The notes: generated by a model from the sequence alone, not told the origin. 64,000 bases of DNA from Setomelanomma holmii (GCA_010015745.1 ML978163.1:248001-312000), one strand, 5' to 3'. Positions 1 to 12,026 are shown, counted from the first letter of the stretch. Translations and numbers: made by a program.

Positions 1-284
1 TCCACCCATATCTCCACTCCTCCTGATCGGTAGTCGGTATGTAGAACAAACTAGTCACTTAACACACACCACGAAACCAAATTTCCAGCCTGAGTGGCTG
101 TATCCCTACAGTGACAATGAACCTTCGAACATCTTATCACCATTTTGCTCAAACTACTCTACTCATGCATAGCACACACCATCGGCCGCCCCTAGCTATC
201 CTAGCGCCATCGCTACCAAGCAGCCCAAACCCATATTCCCACCACCAAAATCTAGCAAGATACACACAATCCAACAGACACCGC

Positions 285-2840
285 CTATACACCTCCCAAA
301 AAAACCCTTTCCACATTCCTTCTCCGCTCCACACTAAACGCCTCAATCTTGACTCCGCAAAGAACAACCTGCATCCTGCGCTCGCCCTCATATTCGACTG
401 GCTCAACGCGTAACCGCCACTGCGCGCGCTTGACAATCCATTCGAGTTCATCCTGCTCGTCGTCGTCGGCGGCGGCGGCAGTGCGTAGGGACTCGTTGGA
501 CTCGGCAGCTGGGCCGCCCCAGAGCCACTCGTCCTCAATCTGTGAGTGGTACGGCTGAGACTGATCACGCACCCTTATAACGCGTCGTTGCGAACCTGCC
601 ACACTTGACCTTCTTATGCCGATACGACCGGATACAGCATCGACGCAGAGCGAGGCGGGCGCGCCGTCCATTTCAAGCGCGGTATCGGCATCGATTCTGA
701 CGCGCACGCGGCGCTCGCTCACGCCGGAGTTTGCGGGACTGACGGGCTGCGCGGCGACGCCGCTGCCTGTTTGGAGATACATGAGACCCAGGGGCTGGGT
801 TGCAGGGAGACCCATTTTGGAAGCTATGACGGAGAAGAGGGATGTGATGCGTGCGAGGGTGGCGTTGTGGAACGTTGCGCGTAGATTGAGGGTTGGTAGT
901 GTCGATTGAGATGATGGAGGTGGGGAAGTGGGGAGGTAGAGGGTTGTGGTTTCTCTGGCGGAGACTTCGAGGATGAGGATGTTTGTGCGGGCGTTGTCGT
1001 CGGTGTAGGGGCGCGCGTATGAGACGTAGCCTGGGCGTGTGGATGCGCTGACGTTTGTTAGGGAGGCTGCGGGGCTTGCTGCTTTGCTGGCTCCTGGGGA
1101 GGCACCGAAGTTTGATTGCGCGCCGGACTGCGAGCTCGAGTCTGAGTCGCCTGGTGCTTTGTCGGCGGAGAAGGATATGCCGGACTGGCGAATGTCTTCA
1201 AGACGGATGAGGATCTCAGATTGCTGGCGCTTGAGGTTGTAGGAGATTTCGCAAGGTACAAGACGCTGCTCAAGGCCTTTAAGATGGAAGTAGCGTGCGT
1301 CTCGAAGCAGCTGTGAGCGATGCTCCTCACTGCGAATCTCAATGTCATAGCCTTGGAGGATTTGGATCAGCTCAGCGAATGTCTCGCCATTCCTGTTGGG
1401 AGCTGAAGGTGGCGATATTGATGGTGGACGAAGTAGTGCATTACGGTCCAGCCCAGGAAAGACTTCGGAAGGAGTCGAAAAGAACTGCGCGAATCCTAGC
1501 GAGAAGTAGTTTGGGCTGTCACCTGGCGCAGAGAAGAGGTCGCGCGGTATCTGGAATGGCATACCGCCAATACGGATGAATATGTCGGTGCTGAAGAGCT
1601 GCTTCGTCAGACGAGGTACTGTCAATGTGAGTTTATGCTGTAGCGTTGAGGACAAGTCCACTCACGTGAGTAGAACTGTGCATCAGCGAACAGCTTGACA
1701 AATTGTTCGCCATCTTTCGGAGTGATGTGATACCCCTGGAGGTGCAGCGCAATCTGTCGGAACGTGTCGGGGTCGCGATCGATATACAACGTTCTCACGT
1801 CACCAGCCCGGCCGCCATTGTTATTTAGCTGCTCGCCAAAGAAATGCGAAAAGTATGAGGGTGCTCTAATAGTCTCAGTCTATTGATTTGCAGAACCGCG
1901 CGAAGTGGCGATGCTTACCATCTGAAGATAGCGACGCCCCTGATAGCCTGAACAAATCAGATCCTATCTGTATGGGAAACACCTTGCCAGCAGGGAGCAT
2001 GTCCAGCCCAACTGGCGACTCCTGCACTCTTCTAGGCTTCGAGACATCGATTACTCTCCCTTGTGGCCCTGTGCCCTTGCTTTGTTCCTTTCGTCGTTGG
2101 AGCTCGTTGCTTTCGCGGGGTATGGGTTCGGGTGCTGGTGGTGCGCTCGCGGTTTGCGCCATTGGCGATTGGCGTGCATCTACTGGTTCTGCAACGACGG
2201 GTGAGGTGACTGAAGTTGCCGATGATTGACGTGACTTCGTCGCGCGCTTTGCTTGGTGCTGTTGAGTTTCTGTGACTGCGCTGTTAGGTTGCGACACTGC
2301 TGATCCTGGCTCAGAATCGGCTTTCCTCTTCATACCCGTCTGAATAACGGGTCTCTGAGGAGGCTTTGGGGGCGGCGACAGCGGGTTCTGCGTGTTGGCA
2401 GGAGCCGGAGTCGCGCTCTGCGAATGCTGTGGTGTTTGGAAGACCTGGTCTGAGGGCTCAATGGGCAGTGGAATGCTGAAGTCATTCGTCGTGACAGGCT
2501 GCTGTAACTCCTGGACGAGCTCGCCCTGTGGTTCGTATTGGTTCGTGAAGTCGGAGAAGTCAATTGAGTTCGTCCAGTCCCAATTCAAGGGCGCTGAAGG
2601 GCTAAATCCATAGCCAGCGTACTGTTGTTGTTGTGGCACCCCAAAGTCCTGGTACCTCGATGACGGATCTTGTCCATGCTGTAGTGGGACCTCCGTTGCG
2701 CCGGGCGCACTTGTATCGCGCTCGGCATCATAGTGGCCATACACCTGCTGCGCTTGTTGTTGTTGCGAAGCTCCGCTTGCTTGGTCAGATGTTTGAAATG
2801 CGAAGTCGTCCGCCGAGTTAGTGTGGGTGCGGTCGGTCAT
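285..2840 (-). CDS. Double BTB/POZ (KCTD-type) domain protein, 817 aa
   Basis: Three exons: 2840-1919, 1863-1666 and 1618-285, with 55- and 47-nt GT-AG introns that close one frame. The start ATG at 2840 opens a Gln/Ser/Pro-rich, probably disordered N-terminus of about 280 residues (SQQQQAQQ run, a basic GMKRKADSEPG patch). A first BTB/T1-like fold follows (VFPIQIGSDLFRLSG ... DRDPDTFRQIALHLQGY, spanning both introns) and then a second copy (DIFIRIGGMPFQIPRDLF ... ELIQILQGYDIEI). The repeated 'F.I..GG..F' plus '..LQGY' pattern is what shows two tandem BTB units. The C-terminal 250 residues are low-complexity with a basic/acidic tail. BTB_2/KCTD domains oligomerise and often recruit cullin-3; fungal Whi2, a phosphatase-linked stress regulator, has a related fold. 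Which of these roles applies here is inference. No catalytic residues are expected. Confidence 0.85.
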
Positions 2841-3605
2841 GTGGGATTAGCTAGCACCCAGGACACGTCTTGAGGCGACTGATAGCCTTGGGTGCTAAGG
2901 CGAATCTCGCAACACAAAGGAGAAGAGTGCGTGGAGTTGCTGATGGATAGCTGAGTAAGGTATTGAGAGGTAGCTTTCCGCGGGGACATTCCTCGATGTG
3001 GTTAGAGGTATGCAAGTGCCCTGTTGTGATGATGCTCGGCAATTTGGGGTCGAAATCTGTGGTTGCGATGCTGGCTTATGTTCACGTTGTAGAAGTATAT
3101 AAAGAATGTGTTTGACATTAGTATGAACAAAAGGCATGTCATGATGTCGCTGTTTCGGGCGCAGCATGCTCGGACGAAGCCAGTTCGATCATGCTGGAAA
3201 TTTATCCGTGGTTCGCCAGCGCGTGGTAGAGCTGTGAGGCTGATGCTGACATGCTGCTAGCCGGAAGCTCCTTCGCGAGTCCTGTAGCTGACATGTCATC
3301 GGCGCGCCCGCTCCGGTGTGCTGACGTGAGGCTTGGGGGGTCAATGGAATAAAAGAAGATGCAAATTGGACGAATGGCGAAAGAAAGAATCTCGCTGATT
3401 CGATCGGTCCTTGAGAAGGAACGACCTACCGCTAGGCATGTTTCATTGCGCCGCTTCGGCCGACCACTCGGCTATGCGCAGCATCGTTCCTCTCAAGAAC
3501 ACGATCCCTTCTACACAACTGGCGAGAGGTGAAACTATGTCGATTTGATCAAGTCGCGACGACGCAGAAGTCGGCATCTCCCAAATTTCCGAACGTCCAC
3601 AAGCA
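2841..3605. other. Intergenic region upstream of the double-BTB gene
   Basis: This 765-nt stretch runs from the start of the double-BTB gene to the 3' end of the GST gene, both on the minus strand, so it should hold the BTB promoter. I see no coding pattern, clear TATA box or repeat in it. Confidence 0.6.
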
Positions 3606-4735
3606 TTACTCGCCCCCAGCAATTTTCTTGAGATCGGAAAATGGAACATATTCGTCTCCGCTGGCCTCCGATACGCGCTTTGCAGCGCGCTGGTATGCGT
3701 CTCTCTTCTGCATTCGCCTCATGTAGTCGTACAGCTTAGGGTAATTTGTCTCGCTGAGCGGCACAAGCTGGGTTGCGCCTTCAAGAGCGAAATGCATCAT
3801 GATGTCGGCACCCGAGATATTTGATCCACAGAAGAACTCGCCGGAAGATTTGCTTAGAATGTCCTCGAGGAAGTCGCAATGCTTCTTTAGCTCAGGATTG
3901 AGGAAGGTGGTCTCCACCTTGCCTGCGATGCCTCGTGTGATGGGCTTCAAGAAGAATGATACTGGGGCATTCTTGATGTCTGTGAGGACGATTGTTAGCA
4001 CATGGAGGTGAGGATAGTCAAGAGATATTTACTCATCATGATCATTGCGATCATAAGTAGCGTGGAAAAGCTACCCTCGGCGTAATCCATCAGGAACTAT
4101 CAGTGGTCAGCGCGGAATTCTGGGCTACCAGATCAACGTCTTGGCTGATGATATCAGAAAGAGGAAATGCCTGGGTGCAGCTAGAGAACACGAAGAGACA
4201 AGACTCTTGGGAGTCGCCAAAGGCTCCGCTCACTTGATCCTGCTAGAGGAGCAGCATCACTCACAGACTAGGAAACTACACTTACCCTGTACCTCATGAA
4301 GTCCTCATTCTCAGCCCCAACAACACCCTCCTTGCCTTCGGGATACCGCTGCGGGACCATCTGCCTACCAAAGTGTTCAGTGACATAATCAACAATGGTC
4401 TCACTTTCGGCAACAATGATCTCCTTCTCGGATCCAGCAGGCGTAATGCCAATGACTGGTGATCTTCCCAATGGATGCACAGCCTTCAAATCATCGCCAG
4501 CGCGGAACTCCTTGTTACGCCTAAACACTTTGATGTCATATTCGAGGTTTAGCTCTTCGAGAAGCCATACAGCGCGCTGGCCACGCGATTTCTCAAGCCT
4601 GAATTGGAGTCAGCAAGCTGTGTTGACGGGACCCTCGTTGTCTGGATTGTCGTATGATATGAAGTGTGGCTGTGGGGGCGGTGTGGCTTACCAGTAAACG
4701 GTAATCTTTGCACCTTGCTGATTATTGGACGCCAT
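3606..4735 (-). CDS. Glutathione S-transferase, Gtt1-like, 264 aa
   Basis: Four exons (4735-4692, 4598-4286, 4096-4033, 3979-3606) join in frame. The start is the ATG at 4735; it begins MASNNQQGAKITVYW and continues across the first intron into LEKSRGQRAVWLLEELNLEY, the usual N-terminal thioredoxin-fold entry of fungal GSTs. HPLGRSPV and AESETIVDYV mark the glutathione-binding N-domain. NISGADIMMHFALEGA marks the all-helical C-domain. The length and these blocks resemble yeast Gtt1, a membrane-associated GST; that subtype is inferred. Expected role: conjugation of glutathione to electrophiles or peroxide detoxification. It is divergent to the complex I subunit gene across a 640-nt promoter region. 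Nothing is broken. Confidence 0.9.
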
Positions 4736-5375
4736 CCTGAACTTCTCGATGAATACACTAGGGTAAAACGGTGATGCGATGCTCAATTGCAATTGTTGAT
4801 GAGTGATCACGATCTTTATCGGACGACGAAAAGAAGGACCGAGGCTCTTTTATTGTCGTCGTCACAAGTTTGATCTTACAGGCTATCGGCGGACGGTGCA
4901 CCGCTCGGAGAGAATGATTGTTAGTGTCGGATGCGACCGCATCCGTCTTACCGTGTAAGTGATGCCACACAACGGCCTTGCCGTTTCGTCTGGGATAATT
5001 AGAGCTAGGCCTGACTGTCGTCTGTTCTGTGCATGTTGGAATGCTCGTAGCATGCATGTCTCGCTTTCGGACAAGGTGAAATGGGTGCAATCGGAGCCTG
5101 TATTTACCGCATACCGATTAGCTCCTGAACCACGGAGACAAGAAACATATTCGCAGATCATAATTGTTTCAAGATGAGATCCAAATTGTAGCAAGAAGTT
5201 ATGGAAATACAGTCCACTGCATGAACGTCAATAGCTCTTCCCCGTCTCTAATGCCAAGCCCCACCACATCTCCCGAGAAACACCCGGCATCACCGCATCA
5301 CCTCCAACCTCACCACCTTGACAACCCACACCGCACGCCTCCAAGGCCACACACCACACTAAAAACACATTCACA
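4736..5375. promoter_or_regulatory. Divergent promoter region, GST / complex I subunit
   Basis: A 640-nt non-coding interval lies between the oppositely oriented starts at 4735 (-) and 5376 (+). The last 100 nt before 5376 are C/A-rich on the plus strand, as in many fungal 5' leaders. No palindrome or clear TATA box stood out. Confidence 0.5.
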
Positions 5376-5840
5376 ATGGCGGGCCACGGTCCTGACAGTA
5401 CGCAATTGCTCTCCCCAGCCCAAATCCGCCGCGCAATCGCTGACAACACTCACAGTCCTGCAAAAGGATCCAGCCATCATAAAATGGGCCAGTACGTTTA
5501 TCCCACACGCTGATCCCGAATCCATCCTTTCGCGAATACCAAGAAGGAGCGAGAAGCTGGATATACGAGGCGAAGGCAGAAGGTCAGGAGGCAGGCGCTG
5601 ATGCAGACACAGACATGACCACCAACCGCCACAAGTACTTCCGCTGGACGCGACGAACAGCGTGGCTCTCGTTCGCATATGTCATGTTGGTGCCGGCGAT
5701 GTTGGGAACTGCGGGATATATGACTGAGGTGAGTGCTGGAGAAAGAGCGGAAATTGATGCGAGAGGAGGAGGCTAATGCTGGACAGGGCAAGTGGGAGAT
5801 GCGTGGGAAGAGGAGGGGAGATACGATCTCGGAGTTCTGA
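5376..5840 (+). CDS. Mitochondrial complex I accessory subunit, B15/NDUFB4-type, 75 aa
   Basis: A small four-exon gene: 5376-5397, 5456-5491, 5613-5728 and 5787-5840. Each exon is too short to stand out alone, but the junctions restore one protein starting MAGHGPD, then QKDPAIIKWANM, HKYFRWTRRTAW and a C-terminal GKRRGDTISEF. The HKYFRWTPRTA-like block followed by a single hydrophobic segment (about residues 35-54) is typical of the fungal homologue of the B15 (NDUFB4) subunit of NADH:ubiquinone oxidoreductase. It would sit in the inner-membrane arm as a structural subunit without cofactors. Three introns within 75 codons is dense but fits conserved fungal mitochondrial genes. The match is from memory of the family. 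Confidence 0.82.
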
Positions 5841-6116
5841 ACCCGAGTTTGTTGGGAATGTGTAAGAAGGAGAGGGTGTATATATGAATAAGATCCACAG
5901 GATGGGGGTTGGGACTCGGGCGTCTCGTCTGTTACAACAATGGAAAGTCACAATTATGGCATATTTATACTGCTTCGAGTTATGTTTGAATATCGTTTCG
6001 ACCAGGACATGTCGTGGATGGTGCCGTGGCATTGAAATGTTCCGCATGAAGCGCATTGTGCAAAGTACTGCTCCTCAAGATCGAAGTTGCGTCCACCTGG
6101 GCCTTCTCTTCAAGTC

Positions 6117-7250
6117 CTACTCATCCTTAGCCTCCGACTTCGCATCTTCTTCCTGTTTACTCTCGTCCTCGACATCCTCCTTCTTCTCGTCGTTGTCCTT
6201 CTTCGCCTCTTGCTCCTCCTCCCACTCCTGCAGCCACTCGACTTGATCATCATCTGGCGCAATGTATAGCGGCCGGGTAACCGCACGCGTCCAGTACATC
6301 ATTGAGCGCTCGCTGATGTTGATAGCCGCGTCATCGAAAACAGTCTTCAGCGCCGCGAAGAACGCCGCACACTCTTGCTGCAGGCCGAGGACGCGGAGGC
6401 AGCGCAATATACGCGTGATGCGCAGATGGTTGTGGTCGAAGCGGACAGCCCAGTTGCGGAAGTTCTTGCGCCAGTTCTCAGCACGGACGACGTGGTATGC
6501 GAAGGGGCTGGAGTTGGATGTGGCGCCAGGAGGAAAGGCGGGTTTGGAAGTGTCTGTCGCTTCATCTTGCTTGGTAGTCTCAGCTCCTGAAGACTTTGCT
6601 GTGGTATCTATGCTCTCGGTCTCGGTCGCAGCAGTAGTCTGCCCGTCCTTTGAAGCATCTGCGCCATCTTCAGTGACGACCTCGTCCTCCTTGGTATTGA
6701 CTACCTCCTCCTTCACTTTCTTCTGCTCTGCTTCGACCGTGATCTCGAACCCGTAGAAGTTCAGCATACGCTCAAAGCTCCTCCGCAGACGGTGTCGGAG
6801 GTCGCTTCGAGTGCGGAAAGTCTCCATGACTTCGCGATCAATGATGGGCGCCTCCCAGTTGAACGCTGAACCCTCCGGGACCGGAAACAGCATCTGAATG
6901 TAGTTGTGGCAGCTTTCTAACTCGCTGTCAGGCCAGCTAAGGATCTGCTCTTGTGTGCGACCATGAGCATCTCGAGCCTGGATATCTGCATCGTAGAAAC
7001 GGACGATGAGTGGAGTCTTGGATGCGGTGCCAGTGGGTTTAGTGGAAGTGATGCCTGTGAATTTGAAGCGTTTGGATGATGACATGGTGCCAGATAGAGT
7101 AATTGGAGTTGAAGCTGAAGTTGAAGTTGAAGTCGTGCATTCGCCTTGGGTGGTCTGGGAAGAAGAAACCTTGCGCTTGTAGAGGTTGAAGTAGTTCGCA
7201 CGGGCTGCGCAGAATTTCTCTTGCTCTCGCCTGTCGAGAGTCCTATCCAT
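6117..7250 (-). CDS. OGFr conserved-region domain protein, 377 aa
   Basis: Single exon from the ATG at 7250. After a Ser/Thr-rich N-terminus (about residues 25-70) comes the block LSWPDSELESCHNYIQMLFP, then FNWEAPII and FRTRSDLRHRL. After an acidic, low-complexity insertion (about residues 175-250) come RFDHNHLRITRILRCLRVLG and YWTRAVTRPLYI. 'W.d..LE..HdYIQwlFP' together with 'NHlRiTRiL+sL' is the signature of the opioid growth factor receptor conserved region, found across fungi and plants as a domain of unknown biochemical function. The highly acidic Glu/Lys tail (last 30 residues) and the internal insertion look disordered. A nuclear location is known only for the vertebrate namesake. Confidence 0.88.
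   Translation of the reverse strand: MDRTLDRREQEKFCAARANYFNLYKRKVSSSQTTQGECTTSTSTSASTPITLSGTMSSSKRFKFTGITSTKPTGTASKTPLIVRFYDADIQARDAHGRTQEQILSWPDSELESCHNYIQMLFPVPEGSAFNWEAPIIDREVMETFRTRSDLRHRLRRSFERMLNFYGFEITVEAEQKKVKEEVVNTKEDEVVTEDGADASKDGQTTAATETESIDTTAKSSGAETTKQDEATDTSKPAFPPGATSNSSPFAYHVVRAENWRKNFRNWAVRFDHNHLRITRILRCLRVLGLQQECAAFFAALKTVFDDAAINISERSMMYWTRAVTRPLYIAPDDDQVEWLQEWEEEQEAKKDNDEKKEDVEDESKQEEDAKSEAKDE
7106..7133. repeat. Short GTTGAA-type hexanucleotide repeat in the OGFr gene
   Basis: About four imperfect copies of a GTTGAA/GCTGAA unit lie inside the OGFr coding sequence and encode part of its Thr/Ser-rich N-terminus. A likely length-variable microsatellite. Confidence 0.6.
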
Positions 7251-8024
7251 TGTTGTGGTCAGCGTGAGTGAATAATCGAGGGAGTTTAGTCATGAACCTT
7301 TGATCCAGTGGTTGCAAATAAGCGATTATGTTAGGCGGAAGTACCACAAATGAGGCTGAGAGTGCTAGGCACCAATGGCGGCGCTGAGTCGCAGAAGGCT
7401 GGTGAATGCTCCTCGTGACTATCACTCAAGAGCCTCGACAGCTGTGCCAAATCTCTTGAGTTATAAAGCACGCACAATGCTCAAGAGGCAACTGTCTGTG
7501 TCTGATGCAAGTGACGACAAGATGACACCTTACCTGATCGAGGCTAGCGTGTACTGTGGCTTCCCCATCCGCTTGATGCGCAACGTTGATCTAAACAACA
7601 TCTTCGAATGCTTCGCAATATTGAGCCTTGAGGCTGAAACTCAAGCAAACCTGGCAGGCGGCCCAACGCGGGATTGCGCTGTCAGTTGAGGCTGGACGCT
7701 GCATGACGTCAATGGCGCGCGATTTGTTGAGCAACGTTCGGTTCACCCATGTGCAGACCGTTAGATCCCACCAAAACCCACGCGGCTATCTTGGTCCCTG
7801 GTATATGGCAGGGAAATGGGTGAGACAAACCTGCTCGGCCAGACGCGCCGCCAAATGTGTTTCGCGCTACCAGGGCGACAGCGTGACATAAATAATCTAT
7901 TCATGCCCCTCCAATGGCTTACTATCACTGTTCGAAAAAGATTTGAGAAAGCTATCTCTTATCCGCAAACTTACCCCTGCCCCTGGCACTCTGTGATACT
8001 GCCAGTCTAGTTCAATCCACCAAG
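7251..8024. promoter_or_regulatory. Divergent promoter region, OGFr gene / amylase gene
   Basis: 774 nt separate two outward-facing genes. A TTATAAAG element lies near 7459, but it is over 500 nt from the amylase start and may be incidental. No convincing gene is seen inside. Confidence 0.5.
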
Positions 8025-9609
8025 ATGGGGGACGAAGGTAACCTTGGAAAACTTTTCACGCATGCGCTGGAAGCTGACCTCTACGGCAGACCGGAAACCG
8101 ACCCCGGAGAACAATACACTCCTCCAGGGCTACGAGTGGAATGTTCCTTCCGATCAGAAGCACTACAAGAGACTTGCGATTGAATTGCCAAAGCTAAAAG
8201 CAGTTGGCTTCAACAACATCTGGCTTCCTCCGGGCTGCAAGGCTGCAAACCCCGAAGGTGTCGGCTTCGATATCTACGACCTCTATGACCTTGGCGAGTT
8301 CGACCAGAAGGGCGGAAAATCAACGAAATGGGGACCGAAGGAGGATCTGATGGAGTTGACCAAAGTAGCAAAAGAGCACGGAGTAGGCCTGTACTGGGAC
8401 GCTGTCCTTAATCACAAGGCGGGCGCCGACAAGACGGAGAAGTGCCGCGTAGTCGAAGTTGACAATGAAGACCGGACGAAGGATGTCTCTGATCCATATG
8501 AGATCGAAGCGTGGTTGGGCTTCGACTTCCCTGGCCGTGGTGACAAGTACTCGTCCATGAAGTATCACTGGGAGCACTTCAGCGGAACGGACTGGGATCA
8601 GGGTAATGAGAAGAAGGGTGTCTTCAGGATCCTTGGCGACAACAAGGGCTGGAGCTCATCGGTTGATAATGAGGGCGGTAATGCTGACTACATGATGTTC
8701 GCCGACATCGATTACAGCCACCCAGAAGTGCAGGCCGACGTCAAGAACTGGGGTGTCTGGATCACAAAAGAGCTCGGACTGAAGGGTTTCCGCCTCGACG
8801 CCGTGCAGCATTTCAGCGAGCGCTTCACAAACGAGTGGATCGACAACCTGCGCGAACAATGTGGCGACGACATCTTCATGGTTGGCGAGTTCTGGACCGG
8901 CGACCCTAAAGTCATGTCCGACTGGCTCGAAAAGCTCAACCACAAATTCTCCCTCTACGACGCCCCCCTCCTAAACAACTTCGCACAACTCAGTACCACC
9001 CCCGACGCAGACCTGCGCAAAGTCTTCGACAATACGCTCGTCCAAAACCAGCCCGTGGCCGCTGTGACAGTCGTGACAAACCACGACACCCAGCCCGGTC
9101 AAACCATGGCCACGCCCATCGAGGGATTCTTCAAACCCCTCGCGTACAGCCTGATCCTACTGAGAAGCGCAGGCTATCCATGCCCGTTCTACGGCGACTT
9201 ATACGGCCTGCAAAAACCCCATGAAGAACCCCCCAGTTGTGGCGGGAAACTAGCCGACTTGGTTCTCGCGCGCAAACTGTATGCATACGGCGACCAGGAA
9301 GATTACTGGGACGACGCAAACTGTATTGGTTTCGTGCGCCGCGGGACCTGGGATCGCCCTGCCGGTCTAGCATGCGTGATGAGCAATAAAGGACCCGGGC
9401 AGATTAAGATGGCGGTGGGGGAGATGCATGCGGGCGAGAAGTGGACGGATGTACTTGGGTGGGAAGAGGGGGAGGTGGAGATTGATGGGGAGGGGTATGG
9501 GCTGTTCAAATGTCCTGGGACAAGTGTGGCGGTGTGGGTGAGGGCGGATGCGGAGGGGAGGGAGAAATTTCCGACGAACTTCGATGCGGATATTTGTAGT
9601 AAGGCATAA
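8025..9609 (+). CDS. Intracellular GH13 alpha-amylase, 510 aa
   Basis: Two exons: a 13-nt first exon (8025-8037, coding MGDE plus one base) and 8090-9609, joined over a 52-nt intron. There is no signal peptide; the chain goes straight into the barrel (LLQGYEWNVPSD). GH13 regions are visible: DAVLNHKAGAD (region I), GFRLDAVQHF with the nucleophile Asp (II), MVGEFWTGDP with the acid/base Glu (III) and VVTNHDTQPGQ with the transition-state Asp (IV). The lack of secretion and the close likeness to bacterial cytoplasmic amylases match the fungal GH13_5 group (Aspergillus AmyD, Histoplasma AMY1), which is linked to making cell-wall alpha-glucan primers rather than to starch feeding. That role is established for relatives and inferred here. 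Confidence 0.93.
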
Positions 9610-10277
9610 GGTCACGAGGAAGGACATGGAGGTTTGGATTTAGACTTATACGTCGGACTAGAAAGGAAATGGTAGAGATGTAGGGTGTAAAGCATGAGTT
9701 TCAGCATCAGCTCTCCTGTGATCTTATGCAGACCAGCTTGCTGCTAATTGTCATCGCTGGTGTAGCCATATCGTGTCGTACGTAAAGCCTGCTGCGATGT
9801 GCCTCGTGAAGGTATACGCGTAGTTTTGAAAAGCTGATCGCGTTCGAAATGTAGCAGTCTGGAGGCTTTCAGCGCCTTGTCAACTCACTAGCGACTTTGT
9901 CAAAGTGCGTGAGAGCCTTCAGCTGTGTACCACCACAGATTAAAAATGCGGTCACTTCCCCATCATTTCATCGTCAGATCATAAATTCAGAGTGGAGACT
10001 TCATGATGCCATTGTAAACGCCGTCTATTGTGCAGCACATTTCCTGCTCATTCGTACTGTTACAGATGTATATCGCTCTTCTCTAACAAAGCGAATCCTG
10101 GGAAATCTAGCTCAATAGCTGCAGCACCAACGCAAACACACATGAAGCGTAAAAAGGGAACAATATCGATCCAGACCCAGATGCAGCCGTATGCAAGAGT
10201 TGTAACTTTTCGTGTATTACAGTCGTGGCTGTCCTGGTACAATCCGCTGCACCTCGTCGTCGAATTCGACCAATCGC
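9610..10277. other. Convergent 3' intergenic region
   Basis: 668 nt between the ends of the amylase (+) and phosphate carrier (-) genes. It should hold both 3' UTRs. Nothing else is visible. Confidence 0.5.
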
Positions 10278-11499
10278 TTATTTCGTCTTAGCAATTTCTA
10301 CACCGCCTGTGGCGCCGAGAGCCTGCGACGAATTAGCATCGCTTACGGAATCAAGTTGTACTATGGGCGGTGTTGAGACTTACCTTCTTGATGTCACCGT
10401 AGATGGCGAATTGACCAGCGGTCAGAGTACCAACCATGAACAAACGAGCACCAATACCAGCGTAGCTGCCACGGAGACCGAGCTCCTTGGCGATCTTGAT
10501 CAAACGGCTGGTGGTTCCCTCTCCGGGGAGACCCTTGGTCTTGTTGATCTTGGAAAGCATGGTGTCGGCGGGCTGGGAGACAATGGCGGCGGCGAAACCA
10601 GCAATGAGACCGGAGCCCAAGTTGTAGACGGTCTGCATGCCAGACGAGGTACTGTTCTTGTCGACAACGCCGTAGATGGCCTCGTTGACCTTCTCGAAAA
10701 CGACGAACTTGGCCATGGTGTATGGTACCCTGATATGAGGTTAGTCGCAGATTCGCGACGATGGGTATTGAGACTACTTACTGCTTGAACAGGATAGGGC
10801 CGAATCCAGAGTAGAAAGCACCGAAGCCCTCAGTCTTCAAGATCTTGCCGAAGCCACCGATCAAGCCGTTGGCGAATGTGGGCTCAGAGACGAGACGGAT
10901 ACGGGTAGCCTCGAGCGGGCACAGGGCGATGTCAGCGAAGAACTCGGCGGCGGCAGACGAAGCGAGGTAGACGGCAGTGCGGTTGTTGGAAGCAGTCTCG
11001 TAGCCGACCAAGTTAATGGCCTGCTGCTTGAACAGCTCGTATCCTCCAAACTTGAAGGCACCCTGGAGGAAGTAGCCGGCGGCGGTGGGACCGAAGCCGG
11101 TCCAGACGGCGCCAGCACCCTCATTGGCGATGACTTTCCTGAAGCCACCGATCAAGCCGGAGTTGTAGGTGACGGGATCGAGTTGTATCCTGGTCTTGAC
11201 GCTGTGAAGTGTGTTAGCTTGGCACTGTGTCGTCATCTGCAACAGCTCTGTCGCAGCGCACAATAACTTGCGACCAGCCATTGACGCTCGCTACAGCTAC
11301 GAAAAGGCGGAAAAACATACACATCGACGGGTGTGAGGGCGCCGTGGGTGACTGAGCAGCAGACTGCACCGGCAAAAGCGAATCGCGAGTACAGCGCAAT
11401 GCCGGTTGGGGCAGTCGGGTCGACCTTGGCTGCGATGTTGGCCTTTGCAGCGTCGAGCTTCGACGAGCCGGTGGCTGTGGGGGGTGCTGAGGTGGCCAT
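10278..11499 (-). CDS. MIR1: Mitochondrial phosphate carrier, 329 aa
   Basis: Four exons (11499-11321, 11201-10782, 10729-10384, 10322-10278) give 330 codons including stop. All three repeats of the mitochondrial carrier family are present, each with its Px[D/E]xx[K/R]-type signature: PVDVVKTR (created across the first intron), PLEATRIR and PADTMLSK. The order and the IRLVSEPTFANGLIGGF block are characteristic of the Mir1/PiC phosphate-proton symporter, which imports phosphate into the matrix for ATP synthesis. Six transmembrane helices are expected. The start ATG at 11499 gives a short Ala/Thr-rich N-terminus, as in fungal orthologues. The gene is intact. The long open frame on the opposite strand over its 3' half is a codon-bias shadow. 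Confidence 0.95.
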
Positions 11500-12026
11500 T
11501 TCGCTATGAGGGGAGATGGAGCGACGACAAGTGTGGAGCGGAGAGTGTGAGGATGGATGGACGGACGGAGATAGGATGTTGATGAAGATTGAGAATCTTT
11601 TGTCTTGGCGCCCTCTCCCGGCCTTTTCCGAGTTTCCGAAGTGTGCCCCAGCAACTTCGCTGTCCACTCACGTTTCTTAGTGCTAGGCGTGCTCAACGCT
11701 TACTATTAATCGCTCAGCCCGGCGTCTGTTCTTATATTCCTGTCGGGAATGCATCTGCCGCTGAGAGTGAAAGTACACAGTTACCTTCGTTCCCAATAGT
11801 AGGTCTTGTGGTAGCTGTCCTCGTGCAAAAGCAAACGCTGCATCTCTACCTTTTCTCTACTCAATCAAAACTCTCAGATTGACCAGAAGTACTCAAATAC
11901 GTAACTTTCTGTCTGGACCTCAATTCTCACATTCTCTTTAACTGACATGCACATCTCATTTCTCGGCAGTTTTGGTGTCTTACGAAACGTCAGTGCATTA
12001 TTCAATGTCGGTATCCCTATTTCTGC
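11500..12026. other. Intergenic region upstream of the phosphate carrier
   Basis: 527 nt holding the carrier promoter and the 3' end of the next minus-strand gene. No feature is recognised. Confidence 0.45.

Noticed and set aside
3441..3500. tRNA-like stretch on the minus strand with an A-box-like TAGCCGAGTGG
   Set aside because: No matching B-box or cloverleaf could be completed downstream; probably chance.
10225..10788. 187-codon open frame on the plus strand over the phosphate carrier
   Set aside because: Antisense shadow of a strongly biased coding sequence; the carrier on the other strand is unmistakable.
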